Source: Bradyrhizobium sp. 186 (lineage in GTDB: Bacteria; Pseudomonadota; Alphaproteobacteria; Rhizobiales; Xanthobacteraceae). Taken from it: 64,000 nt of DNA. The position numbers and the translations under genes were made by a program. Shown here piece by piece: positions 1 through 8,677 of the stretch. The DNA lies in NCBI RefSeq assembly GCF_023101685.1, contig NZ_CP082164.1, forward strand, positions 1,178,001 to 1,242,000, written 5' to 3'. Within the stretch, counting starts at the first letter, position 1, and every line of letters starts with the position of its first letter. The notes beneath the pieces were generated by a model. It saw only the letters and a list, made by a program, of their open reading frames with translations. It had not been told where the DNA came from and ran no database searches.

Positions 1-15
1 GCATTAGGTGCGATC

Positions 16-453
16 ATGCGTGCTGTAGTGAAAGCCGTTGATCGCCCGGCGAGTGATGCTGCGATCGTCCGCGATGCCCCGATGCTGGCCTATGACCGTG
101 GCCGCCGCGAACTGATGCAGGCGGTTGCGGTCGATGAAGTCAAGACGATCCGCGATCAGGCCGAAGCGTTGCGCCGTTATTGGGCGCAGCGTCACGACAA
201 AGAGATGGAAGCCGCCTGCTCGGCGATCCGGCTGCGCGCCGATTATGAAATCGGCGTGCGCAGCAAGGCGCTGGAAGGTACATCAGGGCAATATCAGAGC
301 AAATCGCCACCTAGCGGCGATTTGGGCAAGGAATCCGTTCTCCGGGAAGCCGGGATCGCGCCGCAGCGGGCGCGCGAATTCGAGAAACTGACCGAGATCA
401 TCACCGAGAAGGATGTTGACCGGCTGTGCCGCGAAGCTCATCAACGCTTTTGA
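16..453 (+). CDS. phage/ICE-type small conserved protein
   Basis: A 145-residue soluble protein of unknown function. The middle part (VDEVKTIRDQAEALRRYW, then a run of charged helix) resembles small proteins often found in prophages and integrative elements of Rhizobiales, which start with a VDEVK-IRDKA-type helix and end in a helical segment like the one here (AGIAPQRAREFEKL). The ATG at 16 is preceded by AGGTG at a suitable distance. The frame is open back to base 1, so a longer N-terminus cannot be excluded. No membrane segment or catalytic motif is visible. Its position beside an integrase-bearing region supports a mobile-element origin. The family resemblance is from memory of the pattern, so confidence in function is low, but the reading frame is solid. 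Confidence 0.6.
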   Translation: MRAVVKAVDRPASDAAIVRDAPMLAYDRGRRELMQAVAVDEVKTIRDQAEALRRYWAQRHDKEMEAACSAIRLRADYEIGVRSKALEGTSGQYQSKSPPSGDLGKESVLREAGIAPQRAREFEKLTEIITEKDVDRLCREAHQRF

Positions 454-525
454 GACTTTGCAGCAAGCTGGCTGTATTCGTTGCAAACGCGACGAGTTCT
501 GATCTCTGCGATCAGGAGGTCCGTC

Positions 526-1662
526 ATGACGACACACGATCGATATCAGCATTACGGCTTTGGCGGCGACCGGCCGCCGATCAGGAACGAAGCGGCGAGC
601 TTTCCGGCAGGCGACGCCAGCAACAGCATTGTTTCCGGCCCGCTGCCCGGCATGATGGTGATCAATGCAGGCGACCCGCTCGACGTGCTGCCCCTGCCAG
701 CCCGCGAAAAGGTTGCGGTCCTGCAACGCCGCCGCGCAGAACTCGTCACGTTGTACCGCTCTCATTTCGAGGAAGAGCAGGCGCTGCGCATCGAAATCTT
801 CAAGCATGAAGCTCGCATCAAGGAATTGCAAAAGCCGCGCGGCGAAGGCGGCTACAATCTCGATAGTGACGCGCCACAAGTTGTTGCCGAGCAAAAGAAG
901 CTCGACCACAAACGGGCCGATCTTGACCGCGTGCTTGCCGTGAAGGAGGCGCGGTCCCTAGAAGGCAAGCGCGTCGGCGATCTGCTTCGCAACATCGAGG
1001 TGGCAATTGCCGCGCGTCCTGCCGGGACCGTCGGCAAGATGGTCGAGATCGAACCACCACCGTTCAAAGGAAACATCGTTGATACGATTGCAGGCAAACA
1101 GCGCCGTGGTCGCGAATTGCTTGCCGATCTCGATCGCTGCCGCCACGCGCCCCGTCCCGCCGCCGTTCGCAAGGCGGCCATGATCGCTCAAGTCGAAGCA
1201 TTGGCCGAGCAAGGCCGACCGGACGCGGCCAGTAGCATCGAGCATGGCGAGCCGATCGCTTGGCCGCTCGAACGCTTCCAGTGCGATATCTTCAATGGCG
1301 CGGCGCCTGGCGCTATCGCCTTCGGGCAACTCACCGATGTCGTCGCCTTCATTGCGTGGCTGTTCAAGGATCAACTGATCGAGCGGCTGCGCGCCGAACT
1401 TGACGCGGTCGCCGACGACGATGCGGCGCTCAGCGATCAGGAGCGGCGGGAGCGAGAGGCACAAATCTTGGCCGACTTGCTGGCCCTCGAACGTGAGGAG
1501 GTTCTGCTGATCGAAAGAGCGAGATCGCAAGGCCTTCCCGCTGACTTCCGGCCAGATTGCAGCGTGCTCGCCTTGCTGTCGATCACATGGGTGGCCGCGC
1601 CGCCGCCGGAGCCGCGCGAGGGCGCGGGCGAGGCTGGCATCGTTCGTCATGTTGGTTCGTGA
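526..1662 (+). CDS. hypothetical protein, charged and helical
   Basis: A 378-residue protein that I do not recognise. The ATG at 526 is chosen because AGGAGGT lies just upstream (514-520); a longer TTG form from 481 has no such signal. The sequence is rich in Glu, Arg and Ala, with probable coiled-coil stretches near residues 60-135 (PAREKVAVLQRRRAELV onward) and again near residues 285-335 (LRAELDAVADDDAALSDQER onward). There is no signal peptide or membrane helix. It lies 72 bases after the preceding gene in the same direction, so the two may be co-transcribed as part of the same mobile region. Confidence 0.6.
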   Translation: MTTHDRYQHYGFGGDRPPIRNEAASFPAGDASNSIVSGPLPGMMVINAGDPLDVLPLPAREKVAVLQRRRAELVTLYRSHFEEEQALRIEIFKHEARIKELQKPRGEGGYNLDSDAPQVVAEQKKLDHKRADLDRVLAVKEARSLEGKRVGDLLRNIEVAIAARPAGTVGKMVEIEPPPFKGNIVDTIAGKQRRGRELLADLDRCRHAPRPAAVRKAAMIAQVEALAEQGRPDAASSIEHGEPIAWPLERFQCDIFNGAAPGAIAFGQLTDVVAFIAWLFKDQLIERLRAELDAVADDDAALSDQERREREAQILADLLALEREEVLLIERARSQGLPADFRPDCSVLALLSITWVAAPPPEPREGAGEAGIVRHVGS

Positions 1663-2053
1663 GGGTCGCGAGATGCGTCGCCGGTTTCGGTCGAGCAGGC
1701 CAAGGCGGCGCAGCAGCGGCGGGTGGGTATATGCTGCACCATCCGCCGCTGTGCGGCTTATGGCCCCGGTAAATGGGTTGCGAGCTCTTTACCGCCGTTT
1801 ACGCAAGCCTGCGCGGTCCTCCATAGGCCCCGCCGACCGCGCACAGGCGGCCATCCTAGCGAACCAAAGCCGAGAAATGGAACCGCCAGATATTCTCAAG
1901 GCGGGCGGTCGCGCGTCCCTGCGGTCGATTTTTTTGCTCAGAAGGACCCAAGCAACATCGATGGGTCCTCGCGGCTTTCCCCTTTTGAGTAGAAGCCCGT
2001 TTAGGACCGATCCGTGATAGGCTTCTGACCGAAGACCATGCCGGAGAGCGGCC
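1663..2053. other. intergenic stretch without a supported gene
   Basis: About 390 bases with overlapping open frames on both strands, none with a convincing ribosome binding site, family resemblance or coding pattern. The frame of the upstream gene stays open after its stop codon up to about 1990. This could be the degraded 3' part of a longer ancestral gene, but nothing in the translated residues supports that. No clear terminator or repeat is seen. Confidence 0.4.
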
Positions 2054-2353
2054 ATGCCGAAGGCTTACTTGATCGCTGAGCACGTCATCACCGAGCCCGC
2101 CGTATTTGAGGAGTACCGGGTCAAGGTTGGGCCGATGATCGAAAAATACGGCGGGCGGTATCTGACCAAGGGCAGCGCGCATCAATTTCCCGAAGGGGGC
2201 CACTGGGAGCCGGAGCGCGTTGTCATCATCGAATTCCCCGATAAGCAATCGCTCGACGCGTGGTACAACTCGCCAGAGTATCAGCCGCTCATAAAATTAC
2301 GCAAAGAGAGCACGAGTGATCTCGATATGCTGATCACGCTTGAGGGCGTGTAG
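2054..2353 (+). CDS. DUF1330 domain protein
   Basis: A 99-residue protein covering one DUF1330 domain, a small ferredoxin-like dimeric alpha/beta barrel of unknown activity. The order fits the family: AYLIAEHVIT beta strand, helix with FEEYRVKVGPMIEKYGG, GHWEPERVVIIEFPDKQSLDAWYNSPEYQPL, then a final strand. GGAGAG lies five bases before the ATG. It is complete and of normal length. It faces the next gene tail to tail, one base away. The domain assignment is firm; substrate and role are unknown. Confidence 0.85.
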   Translation: MPKAYLIAEHVITEPAVFEEYRVKVGPMIEKYGGRYLTKGSAHQFPEGGHWEPERVVIIEFPDKQSLDAWYNSPEYQPLIKLRKESTSDLDMLITLEGV

Positions 2354-2354
2354 C

Positions 2355-2819
2355 CTACGAGGCTGCGGCAGTTCTTTTCGGCACCCGAAGATCGCTCGGG
2401 ACATCTACCGAGAGCTTCTTGAGCACCGTGTTGGGAAAACGAAGCAGCTTCTCACCGATGCCGACACGGCCAGCATAACGATCGAAGATGATTTGTCCCG
2501 GCCCGTTGAATATGACCTCGTGGGTGCCGTCCCGAAACAGCTTGAAGCCGAGATACAGGTCGGGCGTCGTCTTAAACGTTAGATGATCCTGAAATGTTGC
2601 TTTGATCTGCACCCCACGGCCACCACGCGTTTTGCCATCGTGAACCGCTCGGCTTACGTCATCCAACTCGATGTCGAACTCCGCCGCCGCAATGATCTCG
2701 CCTATGTCGCCGATCAATCGGCCATCGATCGTGAAGCGCCTGTGCGAGAATTCGGCTTGGAGCATTCCGATGCCCTGAAAGATGAGGCCAAGGGCCTCCT
2801 TGATCTGTTTCTGTGACAC
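2355..2819 (-). CDS. DUF6998-like protein, possible PD-(D/E)XK nuclease
   Basis: A 154-residue protein if read from the GTG at 2819; a longer form from 2912 would overlap the preceding gene by 77 bases. The core shows RRFTIDGRLIGDIGEIIAAA, then a stretch with HDGKTRGGRGVQIKATF, then FNGPGQII. This layout (Glu in a first helix, Asp/Gly turn, QxK strand) is like DUF6998-type proteins and resembles the Mrr-like variant of the PD-(D/E)XK nuclease fold, so a DNA-cutting role is possible but inferred. The gene starts 17 bases after the stop of its upstream neighbour, which suggests one operon and perhaps a working pair. Family match is moderate; nuclease activity is unproven. Confidence 0.65.
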   Translation of the reverse strand: MSQKQIKEALGLIFQGIGMLQAEFSHRRFTIDGRLIGDIGEIIAAAEFDIELDDVSRAVHDGKTRGGRGVQIKATFQDHLTFKTTPDLYLGFKLFRDGTHEVIFNGPGQIIFDRYAGRVGIGEKLLRFPNTVLKKLSVDVPSDLRVPKRTAAAS

Positions 2820-2835
2820 AGGCGCGACGCTCGCA

Positions 2836-3534
2836 TTAAGGCACTGACTTCGTTTCCGGGTCGCTGACAAACGCCAAAAACGATCGTCCCAAGTCGGTGG
2901 AGCGACGCTCAAGCAGACCGCTGCCCGTCATCATGACTTGTATGCCGCTCGACGTGGTAAGTCCCATCGCGTTCAGGTCGGCGACGACCCGGTTTAAAAG
3001 CTCGCCATTGCTTTGAATTTCCGGAAACGCTGCATCTATTAGATGCACTAACGCACCACCCAACGAGATGCTCTCAGCCTTCCGTATCGCGGCAGGATTA
3101 CCGCGCGGGTTATCCAGAAATGCCAGCAACACCGCGTGCATCGGCGTGATCCCGTCTAGCATTTGGATGAACAACATCCGGACAGTCTCATCAACGTGCC
3201 CGATAGCCGAATTGATGATCGCGTTTTGCAGCAGCTTCTTCTTCTCTGCGGACGCCGTTGTCGTTGCCAAACGCACAGCTTGAATGAACGTAGCCTGAAA
3301 TTGCTCGTTGTCTCGCAGGTTCTCGGGACGAAGTCGTTCGCTGGATGCCTCCAGTGCAATCAATCGCTCCAATGTCGCCTTCATGAAGTCATCTCGCCGT
3401 TCCTGCGCTGGATCACCTATTACGAAGGCCAGGAATTCATTCAGTGGGCCGCCGACCACCGGCAGGGTGCCGACGGCCGCCTTGAGACCGCGATTGAGGA
3501 AATCCTCCGGTCGGTTGCCGAAAACGTCGCTCAT
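2836..3534 (-). CDS. unknown protein with hydrophobic N-terminal segment
   Basis: A 232-residue protein that I cannot assign to a family. AGGA precedes the ATG at a good distance. Residues 18-40 (AAVGTLPVVGGPLNEFLAFV) form a Gly/Pro-containing hydrophobic or amphipathic helix that could associate with membranes; the rest is helical and soluble, with a C-terminal winged-helix-like region (LLNRVVADLNAMGLTTSSG, then ERRSTDLGRSFLAFV). It is followed closely by the DUF6998-like gene on the same strand. A hydrophobic-segment effector plus nuclease-like partner would fit a defence pair, but that is inference from position only. Confidence 0.55.
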   Translation of the reverse strand: MSDVFGNRPEDFLNRGLKAAVGTLPVVGGPLNEFLAFVIGDPAQERRDDFMKATLERLIALEASSERLRPENLRDNEQFQATFIQAVRLATTTASAEKKKLLQNAIINSAIGHVDETVRMLFIQMLDGITPMHAVLLAFLDNPRGNPAAIRKAESISLGGALVHLIDAAFPEIQSNGELLNRVVADLNAMGLTTSSGIQVMMTGSGLLERRSTDLGRSFLAFVSDPETKSVP

Positions 3535-3713
3535 GCCGATCCTCGTTTACGACAGCAGAGGTCACTCTGCATCGCGCAACTGTCATTGCTCGCCACGGTT
3601 TCTGTCCATCTCTACTGTGCATAAACCTACCACAAGTTGCCACAAGGGTGACAGCCCCGCGCGCCGCGCGTAACATCAACAGGAGCGATCTCGATGATCG
3701 GTGTGGGGGAGCA

Positions 3714-4682
3714 ATGGACGACGATGCGATAGTCCGGATTTTTCAGCCGCTGTGGGCTGATCTTCGGCCAGAGGACACGTTCGTGGCCAAAAAACCACTG
3801 CTGGCGCATTACACGACTGTCCAGACTTTGGAAAAGATACTCGCCAACAATGAGATTTGGCTGTCGAACCCGTTGTTTATGAACGACATCGAAGAAGTCC
3901 GCTTTGGCGTGATCCAAGGCAACGAAATGGTTCTCGCCAGGCAGGAACTGGTCGATGCGTGCAAGACCCCCGAGCGCGCCCAGCAATTTAAGAACGCGTA
4001 TGCCCACTTCTTCAACCAATTTGCCAACGAGCACATCTTCGATACCTACGTTTTCTGCCTTTCCGATCACCGGAGAGATGATGACGATGGGCGGTTGTCC
4101 ATGTGGCGAGGCTACGGTGCAAACGGCAACGGAGTGGCAATCGTTTTCGATACGGCTCAGCTAACGTCGCTTGGAAGTTCGCCACTGATCATCGCTAAGG
4201 TTTCATACGAAACGAATGATGCCCGGCTGGGATGGCTCCAAAACACCATGGCATCGTTTGAGGCCTTGCTTGCAAGCGCGAACATCCCGGATGAAAAGCT
4301 TTATTTGGCCGCTCACGCGCTATTTGAACGGATTAAAATATTCGCCCTCTTCTCCAAACACAGGGGATTTGTTGAGGAGCAAGAATGGCGGGTCGTTTAC
4401 TTGCCAGATCGCGACAAGGAGCAAAAGCTCCATTCAATGTTTCATTACTGGATTGGTCCTCGCGGCGTTGAACCAAAATTGAGGTTCAAGGTCCAACCCA
4501 TCCCGGGGTTCACGGCTGACGACTTATCGCTGGACAAGATCACTGATAGGATCATTCTTGGACCGAGCATCTCGTCACCGCTGGCCCGTGCGTCGATGGA
4601 CAGGATGCTAAATATCCTCAATCAACCCGAGCTGAAGTCGAAGCTGCGCATATCGACAATTCCATTTCGCGCAATTGGCTAG
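3714..4682 (+). CDS. DUF2971 domain protein
   Basis: A 322-residue protein with the DUF2971 pattern: LLAHYTTVQTLEKILANNEIWL, then NPLFMNDIEEVRFG, a central FCLSDHRRDDDDGRLSMWRG segment and a late FVEEQEWRVVYLPD motif. Members are of uncertain biochemistry and often occur in accessory or defence-associated loci. The ATG at 3714 is chosen for the GGGGGAG just upstream; the longer frame from 3648 lacks a signal. Base composition is lower in GC than the right part of the window (25 of 60 G/C at 4321-4380). It is flanked by oppositely oriented genes, so it is probably its own transcription unit. Confidence 0.8.
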   Translation: MDDDAIVRIFQPLWADLRPEDTFVAKKPLLAHYTTVQTLEKILANNEIWLSNPLFMNDIEEVRFGVIQGNEMVLARQELVDACKTPERAQQFKNAYAHFFNQFANEHIFDTYVFCLSDHRRDDDDGRLSMWRGYGANGNGVAIVFDTAQLTSLGSSPLIIAKVSYETNDARLGWLQNTMASFEALLASANIPDEKLYLAAHALFERIKIFALFSKHRGFVEEQEWRVVYLPDRDKEQKLHSMFHYWIGPRGVEPKLRFKVQPIPGFTADDLSLDKITDRIILGPSISSPLARASMDRMLNILNQPELKSKLRISTIPFRAIG

Positions 4683-4749
4683 ATCGCCGCACTTTGCTTA
4701 ATGCAGCGCAAGACGTAGTTAGCGACGCACCCAGCTCGACCGGGGTCCT

Positions 4750-5889
4750 CTACGCATAGAGGTCCCGAGAATTTGCCCAATCAATAGATTTTTCGGCTAG
4801 CTTCGGAAAGTCGCTGAGCACCTTGCCTGAAAATGCCTCAATGAGTGAAAGTGCGCGGTCATCTGCAGTTCGTCGCTCTAACGTCGAATGCGAAAGCGAG
4901 TGCTGCCAAACGTGTGGTCGGTACCGCACCAAAGAACTTAAAAGGAATGCTCCGCAAAACTGTAGTGCAAACTCCGACAATTGAACCCCGTTTAGGGGCT
5001 TGATCGCCGTTGGATGATCATTGGTGATGCCCCCGGCCAAAGGAGGCAATATCGACGAAAAAGGGATGCGCGCCCGGCTTCGATCTCGCGCAACGAAACC
5101 ATTTTCGTTTCTAACGAGGAACTGATCGGAAAATTCACCTTCGACGGGCTTATCAATGTTGTAGAAAAGCAGGACGGTGTTGTTCCACGCGTGACCAGCT
5201 TCGCAAAGGCACCACTGTCGAAGAAACGGAAATTTTTCACGCCATTTTTCTACGATCGAGCGCAGGTCATCCCTGTCGGCTATCAGATGAGGATCGTCGA
5301 TCCGCAACTCAACTTCATCATCCCGATGATAGAAGCTAACCGACAGGCAGGCAGCATCTTCGCGGAACGTTCTTTGATAGAGCCTTTGCAGGCTCGGAAT
5401 TCTAGCTAGAATTTCCTTCAAGGAACAGTTCGTGCCGCTCAGTGCAGCGGCGGGATCGAATGGCTTTGGCTCCGAACGGGGCATGGAATTCTGAAAATAA
5501 TTCAGCCGTCCCAAAGATGCCACAACGTCGTTGAACTGAGCAAACAGCCCCTTTCGGTGGAACTGCAGCGTTAGGTCCTCTATGTTGGCAGCCTGTTGCG
5601 ATACATCCGACACGCCATGAGATTGTGCGATGGTTGAAATTGATTGGACGTTGCGCGCGATAATGATCGCTTTGGCAAATCCAACGACGCCGTAATAGAT
5701 CTGCAATGGCTGCACTTGGAGTGGAGCAGAAGCGGCTATCTCAAAAAACAGTCTGCCTTGTTGCAAACAAGCAGCGATATCGTGGGCTATTTCCGTCGAT
5801 GGGGTTCTTCCCGTCGAGTGCTTGATTATTGCTTTGAGATTTGTTGTGCTTTCGAGAAATCTAATCTTGTTCCAATCTTGGGCTTGCAT
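4750..5889 (-). CDS. YaaC-like protein
   Basis: A 379-residue soluble protein resembling the YaaC-like family of unknown function. Supporting segments are GRLFFEIAASAPLQVQPLQI followed by YYGVVGFAKAIII near residues 45-76, and the C-terminal FLLSSLVRYRPHVWQHSLSH region, which matches the conserved Arg-Tyr-Arg-Pro..Trp block of that family. Its ATG directly abuts the stop codon of the SRAP gene upstream (TAA then ATG with no gap), so the two are almost certainly translated from one mRNA. The tight operon with an SRAP protein and a GIY-YIG protein is unusual. The family call rests on motif memory, moderately sure. Confidence 0.65.
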   Translation of the reverse strand: MQAQDWNKIRFLESTTNLKAIIKHSTGRTPSTEIAHDIAACLQQGRLFFEIAASAPLQVQPLQIYYGVVGFAKAIIIARNVQSISTIAQSHGVSDVSQQAANIEDLTLQFHRKGLFAQFNDVVASLGRLNYFQNSMPRSEPKPFDPAAALSGTNCSLKEILARIPSLQRLYQRTFREDAACLSVSFYHRDDEVELRIDDPHLIADRDDLRSIVEKWREKFPFLRQWCLCEAGHAWNNTVLLFYNIDKPVEGEFSDQFLVRNENGFVARDRSRARIPFSSILPPLAGGITNDHPTAIKPLNGVQLSEFALQFCGAFLLSSLVRYRPHVWQHSLSHSTLERRTADDRALSLIEAFSGKVLSDFPKLAEKSIDWANSRDLYA

Positions 5890-6549
5890 TTAGGTTGCCT
5901 TATCTTCCTTATCCGACCCTCGCGCAACGATCTGGAGCGCATCGTTGGGCAGCGGTCGCTGCAAAGCTTTAGCCTCATCCCAGGAAGCCCGCATCCAAAC
6001 ATCGCGCTCCTCGTCGGTGGTCAAGATCACCGGCATTGCCTTAGGGTGGATGGGCGCGACGACCCCGTTGGGAGCAGTTGTCAGAAATCCATAGATGAGA
6101 TGCGGCCCCGGTACCGGCTTCGACTTGGTGCCTCGATCCCCCTTGAACTCGGTCCAAATGCCCGCGAAGGCGAACAGCGGTCGGTCCTCATTGATCGCGA
6201 ACCATACGACGTCTTTCTTCTTGGTCTCGGGGTTCGGCTCGGGCGCATACTCAGCAAAGCTGTTCGCCGGGACCAAGCAGCGGTTCTCCGGCTTGAGCCA
6301 GCCGCGCCAATGGGGCGATGACGTGTTGCGGATATTGGTGACCGGCGGTCCCCCCGTGCGCGGTGGTGGGGGCATGCCCCACCGCATCAAGACCATCTCG
6401 CGCCCTGCGTCGTTGTTGCGGATCACCGGAGCCGGATAGTCCGGAAACACGCCGGGCATCGGGGCGAGATTGCCGACGTAGCGATTGACCACGCGAAACA
6501 GAGCGCGGATCGCCTCTTGGTTCGTGGTCACACTGTAGAGATTGCACAT
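5890..6549 (-). CDS. SRAP (YedK/HMCES-type) abasic-site protein
   Basis: A 219-residue SRAP-domain protein. In this family the N-terminal Cys, exposed after Met removal, forms a thiazolidine crosslink with abasic sites in single-stranded DNA and shields them. All key residues can be placed here: Cys2, Asn72 in the TNIRN segment, Glu100 in [11 protein letters not shown] and His168 in [12 protein letters not shown]. Length is normal. The gene lies six bases after a GIY-YIG gene and abuts a YaaC-like gene, so it belongs to a three-gene operon rather than standing alone as most chromosomal yedK genes do. Family assignment is secure; a role in this operon beyond DNA repair is open. Confidence 0.93.
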   Translation of the reverse strand: MCNLYSVTTNQEAIRALFRVVNRYVGNLAPMPGVFPDYPAPVIRNNDAGREMVLMRWGMPPPPRTGGPPVTNIRNTSSPHWRGWLKPENRCLVPANSFAEYAPEPNPETKKKDVVWFAINEDRPLFAFAGIWTEFKGDRGTKSKPVPGPHLIYGFLTTAPNGVVAPIHPKAMPVILTTDEERDVWMRASWDEAKALQRPLPNDALQIVARGSDKEDKAT

Positions 6550-6555
6550 GCCGGT

Positions 6556-7428
6556 CTAGTTATCATTGAGGCCATAGGGCTGGCGAGTGTGCAGGCGCTC
6601 CTTCCAATTACTTTCGAGCCATTGAACTTCTTCGGGGGGCATAGTGGGAGAAACCAGTTCGAGGATGGTGAAACGAAAAGTTGTTGGGTCACGCTGCCGC
6701 AGCAATCTGTTCCCGCCGTGCCCCGATGCCCCGTAGTGTCGCCACCTACCCAAAAGATTTTCCGACCCATAAGCGGAGCCGATGTAGCCCTTCGCATCCG
6801 AGCTATCGAAAATGTAGTAGATGCCCCGCCACTCGGCGAGCTTCGCCTGCCAACGCTTTGGCAAAATACTGAGTTGGCCCCAAGTAAGGTCTAGCTCGTT
6901 CCATTTCTGCATCGCTGTATCAAGCGCGCTGTCTTCGAGAACAGCGTGAATGGACATCCTATTGCGGTGGGCGCGCCGCCACCAAGATCGCTCAGGCGGC
7001 GGCCAATCCACTACTAATTTGCCCCTCCATTCGGAATAGAAGTCCAACGGTTTCAGGTCGAACCACAGGCAACTGGATCGACGGCCCGTCACGAACGCGC
7101 GCATTCCTAGCTTCTTCAATTCGGTATTGGCCGGGATACGCCAAAATTTGGGCTGCGTAAGAGGTCTTGATTTCCCGATAGCATATGCGCCGATGAACAA
7201 TGCTCTGCCGGAGCCGTGTCGGATGAAGGAGGCCACATGGCTCGCGGACAGCAAAACCTTCTCGACTTTCTCACTGTGCGCTTGTTGGTAGGCGTTGAAT
7301 AGATCAGGCCGGTCAGCTGCTAACAGCGGAAGGATTTTATTGAGTTCTGGCTCCGTGGGACGGTGCCGAAACACGATAACGCCACGCGGATCGATACCTT
7401 TGCCCATCAAAAGCTCGTTCAATTCCAT
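6556..7428 (-). CDS. GIY-YIG nuclease family protein
   Basis: A 290-residue protein whose C-terminal third is a GIY-YIG domain: WRGIYYIFDSS, AKGYIGSAYGSENLLGRWRHY, then the late LVSPTMPPEEVQWLESNWKE segment that supplies the metal-binding Glu. The Tyr, Gly-Tyr-Ile-Gly, Arg and Glu positions of an active nuclease appear present. The first about 200 residues form a separate region that I do not recognise, likely for target recognition. It is the first gene of the operon leading into the SRAP and YaaC-like genes (six bases between its stop and the SRAP ATG). No strong ribosome binding site is visible. Confidence 0.85.
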   Translation of the reverse strand: MELNELLMGKGIDPRGVIVFRHRPTEPELNKILPLLAADRPDLFNAYQQAHSEKVEKVLLSASHVASFIRHGSGRALFIGAYAIGKSRPLTQPKFWRIPANTELKKLGMRAFVTGRRSSCLWFDLKPLDFYSEWRGKLVVDWPPPERSWWRRAHRNRMSIHAVLEDSALDTAMQKWNELDLTWGQLSILPKRWQAKLAEWRGIYYIFDSSDAKGYIGSAYGSENLLGRWRHYGASGHGGNRLLRQRDPTTFRFTILELVSPTMPPEEVQWLESNWKERLHTRQPYGLNDN

Positions 7429-7554
7429 GTGCCCGATCCGTGTCAGTCCGGTGCGAGTGCAGCTTCTGGCAATACGATAAAAGACGCACGACGCGATGTC
7501 GCGCCTGCACGAGTGAAGATGGCGCGGCCTCCATTTCGGCGACGAAATGGGCGG

Positions 7555-8514
7555 CTAGAAGCGTCCAGTGCGAGAAATAATATCATCCAGCAAAGCAAAA
7601 AGTGGAGCAGGCCATATGACACCCTGTTTAGCCGCTTCGCTTGCTCGATCCCGAACATATTGGGCGCTAATTGGTCCGTCGGATCTTTGTTCATTGTAGA
7701 GTGTCGACATTGCCGCAAGCAATTTCCGTACACGCCGCCGCGCCATGGCTTGGGCGTACCACCAGAATGGCAGCGCGAATGTGCTCATTGAAGCAAACGC
7801 CAAGAACAAGAACCCGCATACCCCCATGATCCATTCTGCGGCATTCACTCCGATCCATCCGCTGGAACTTGCCCAGAGTGCAAGCCCAGCAATTCCGCCG
7901 AAGAAGACGCTGTTGATGAATTGACCCTTCAAATATCGGAGCAACGGATGGCGTTGTTTCAATGGAGATCTCGCCGGAAATAGTCCGAACGTCTCTTCGT
8001 TGAGCATCTCATCGCCAAAGGCGTAAAGCTCCATTGCAATCAGAGCGCGGACGAGAAAACGTTCTAAAGCCTGACACCGATATGGGAGTGCCAAGTAGTT
8101 ACCGACTACGCCTTCAAGCTGTGAGCGATCGATATAAGGGACCTGCTTTGCTCTTATTTTGTCCAGCGGATTTGCATTGCTGTCCCAGAAATTTGGCGAC
8201 GGGCTGTCCGAGCCATAGCGGACGAAAGCAAACCGCAACGATCTGACGATCTCTAAAGCAGCATTCAAAACACTCTCTTCAAAATCACGCGGATCAGCCT
8301 TGTTCGGCAGTGCGTAATCTGACGCGGCTTTAGCCATCCTCTTCAGGAGAAAGCCATAAAGACCCGGTTTCTCCGCGCAATCGTCACCGAATTGTGCGCT
8401 CAGCTCGTAGTTTACGGCCTCGCCGCAAATGTTCTCGAAATGCCATCTTCGAGTTGCGTCGTCCAATATGCCGCCGAGCGCATCGGCGCTTTTCCTGTAA
8501 TCACCTGCTTCCAT
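7555..8514 (-). CDS. unknown protein with two membrane helices
   Basis: A 319-residue protein of unknown family. It has a soluble N-terminal region of about 200 residues, then two close transmembrane helices near residues 205-225 (SVFFGGIAGLALWA) and 230-255 (WIMGVCGFLFLAFASMSTF), and a short cytoplasmic tail. It sits between the integrase and the GIY-YIG operon on the same strand, 126 bases upstream of the latter. Soluble domain plus twin helices is a layout seen in membrane-acting defence effectors, but no diagnostic motif supports that here. Confidence 0.55.
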   Translation of the reverse strand: MEAGDYRKSADALGGILDDATRRWHFENICGEAVNYELSAQFGDDCAEKPGLYGFLLKRMAKAASDYALPNKADPRDFEESVLNAALEIVRSLRFAFVRYGSDSPSPNFWDSNANPLDKIRAKQVPYIDRSQLEGVVGNYLALPYRCQALERFLVRALIAMELYAFGDEMLNEETFGLFPARSPLKQRHPLLRYLKGQFINSVFFGGIAGLALWASSSGWIGVNAAEWIMGVCGFLFLAFASMSTFALPFWWYAQAMARRRVRKLLAAMSTLYNEQRSDGPISAQYVRDRASEAAKQGVIWPAPLFALLDDIISRTGRF

Positions 8515-8677
8515 CGAAATACGAGCCCCCCAGCGGGCACTCTACTTACAATTGGCCACCGCTACAACCAAGCCGTGCGCCGCTGCGCCGCTCTCGCAGG
8601 CCCCTATGTTCGAAGCCTCGGCCAGCTTCGCGCTGACCGGGCTACTCATATCGTGCAAATTGCGCGATCTGGGTTGA

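Noticed and set aside
1649-2053. Several overlapping open frames of 88 to 130 codons after the 378-residue gene
   Set aside because: No ribosome binding site, no family pattern, and frames on both strands compete; kept as intergenic.
8515-8677. Possible tRNA or attachment remnant downstream of the integrase
   Set aside because: A segment with TTCGA was inspected but no acceptor stem or cloverleaf could be formed.
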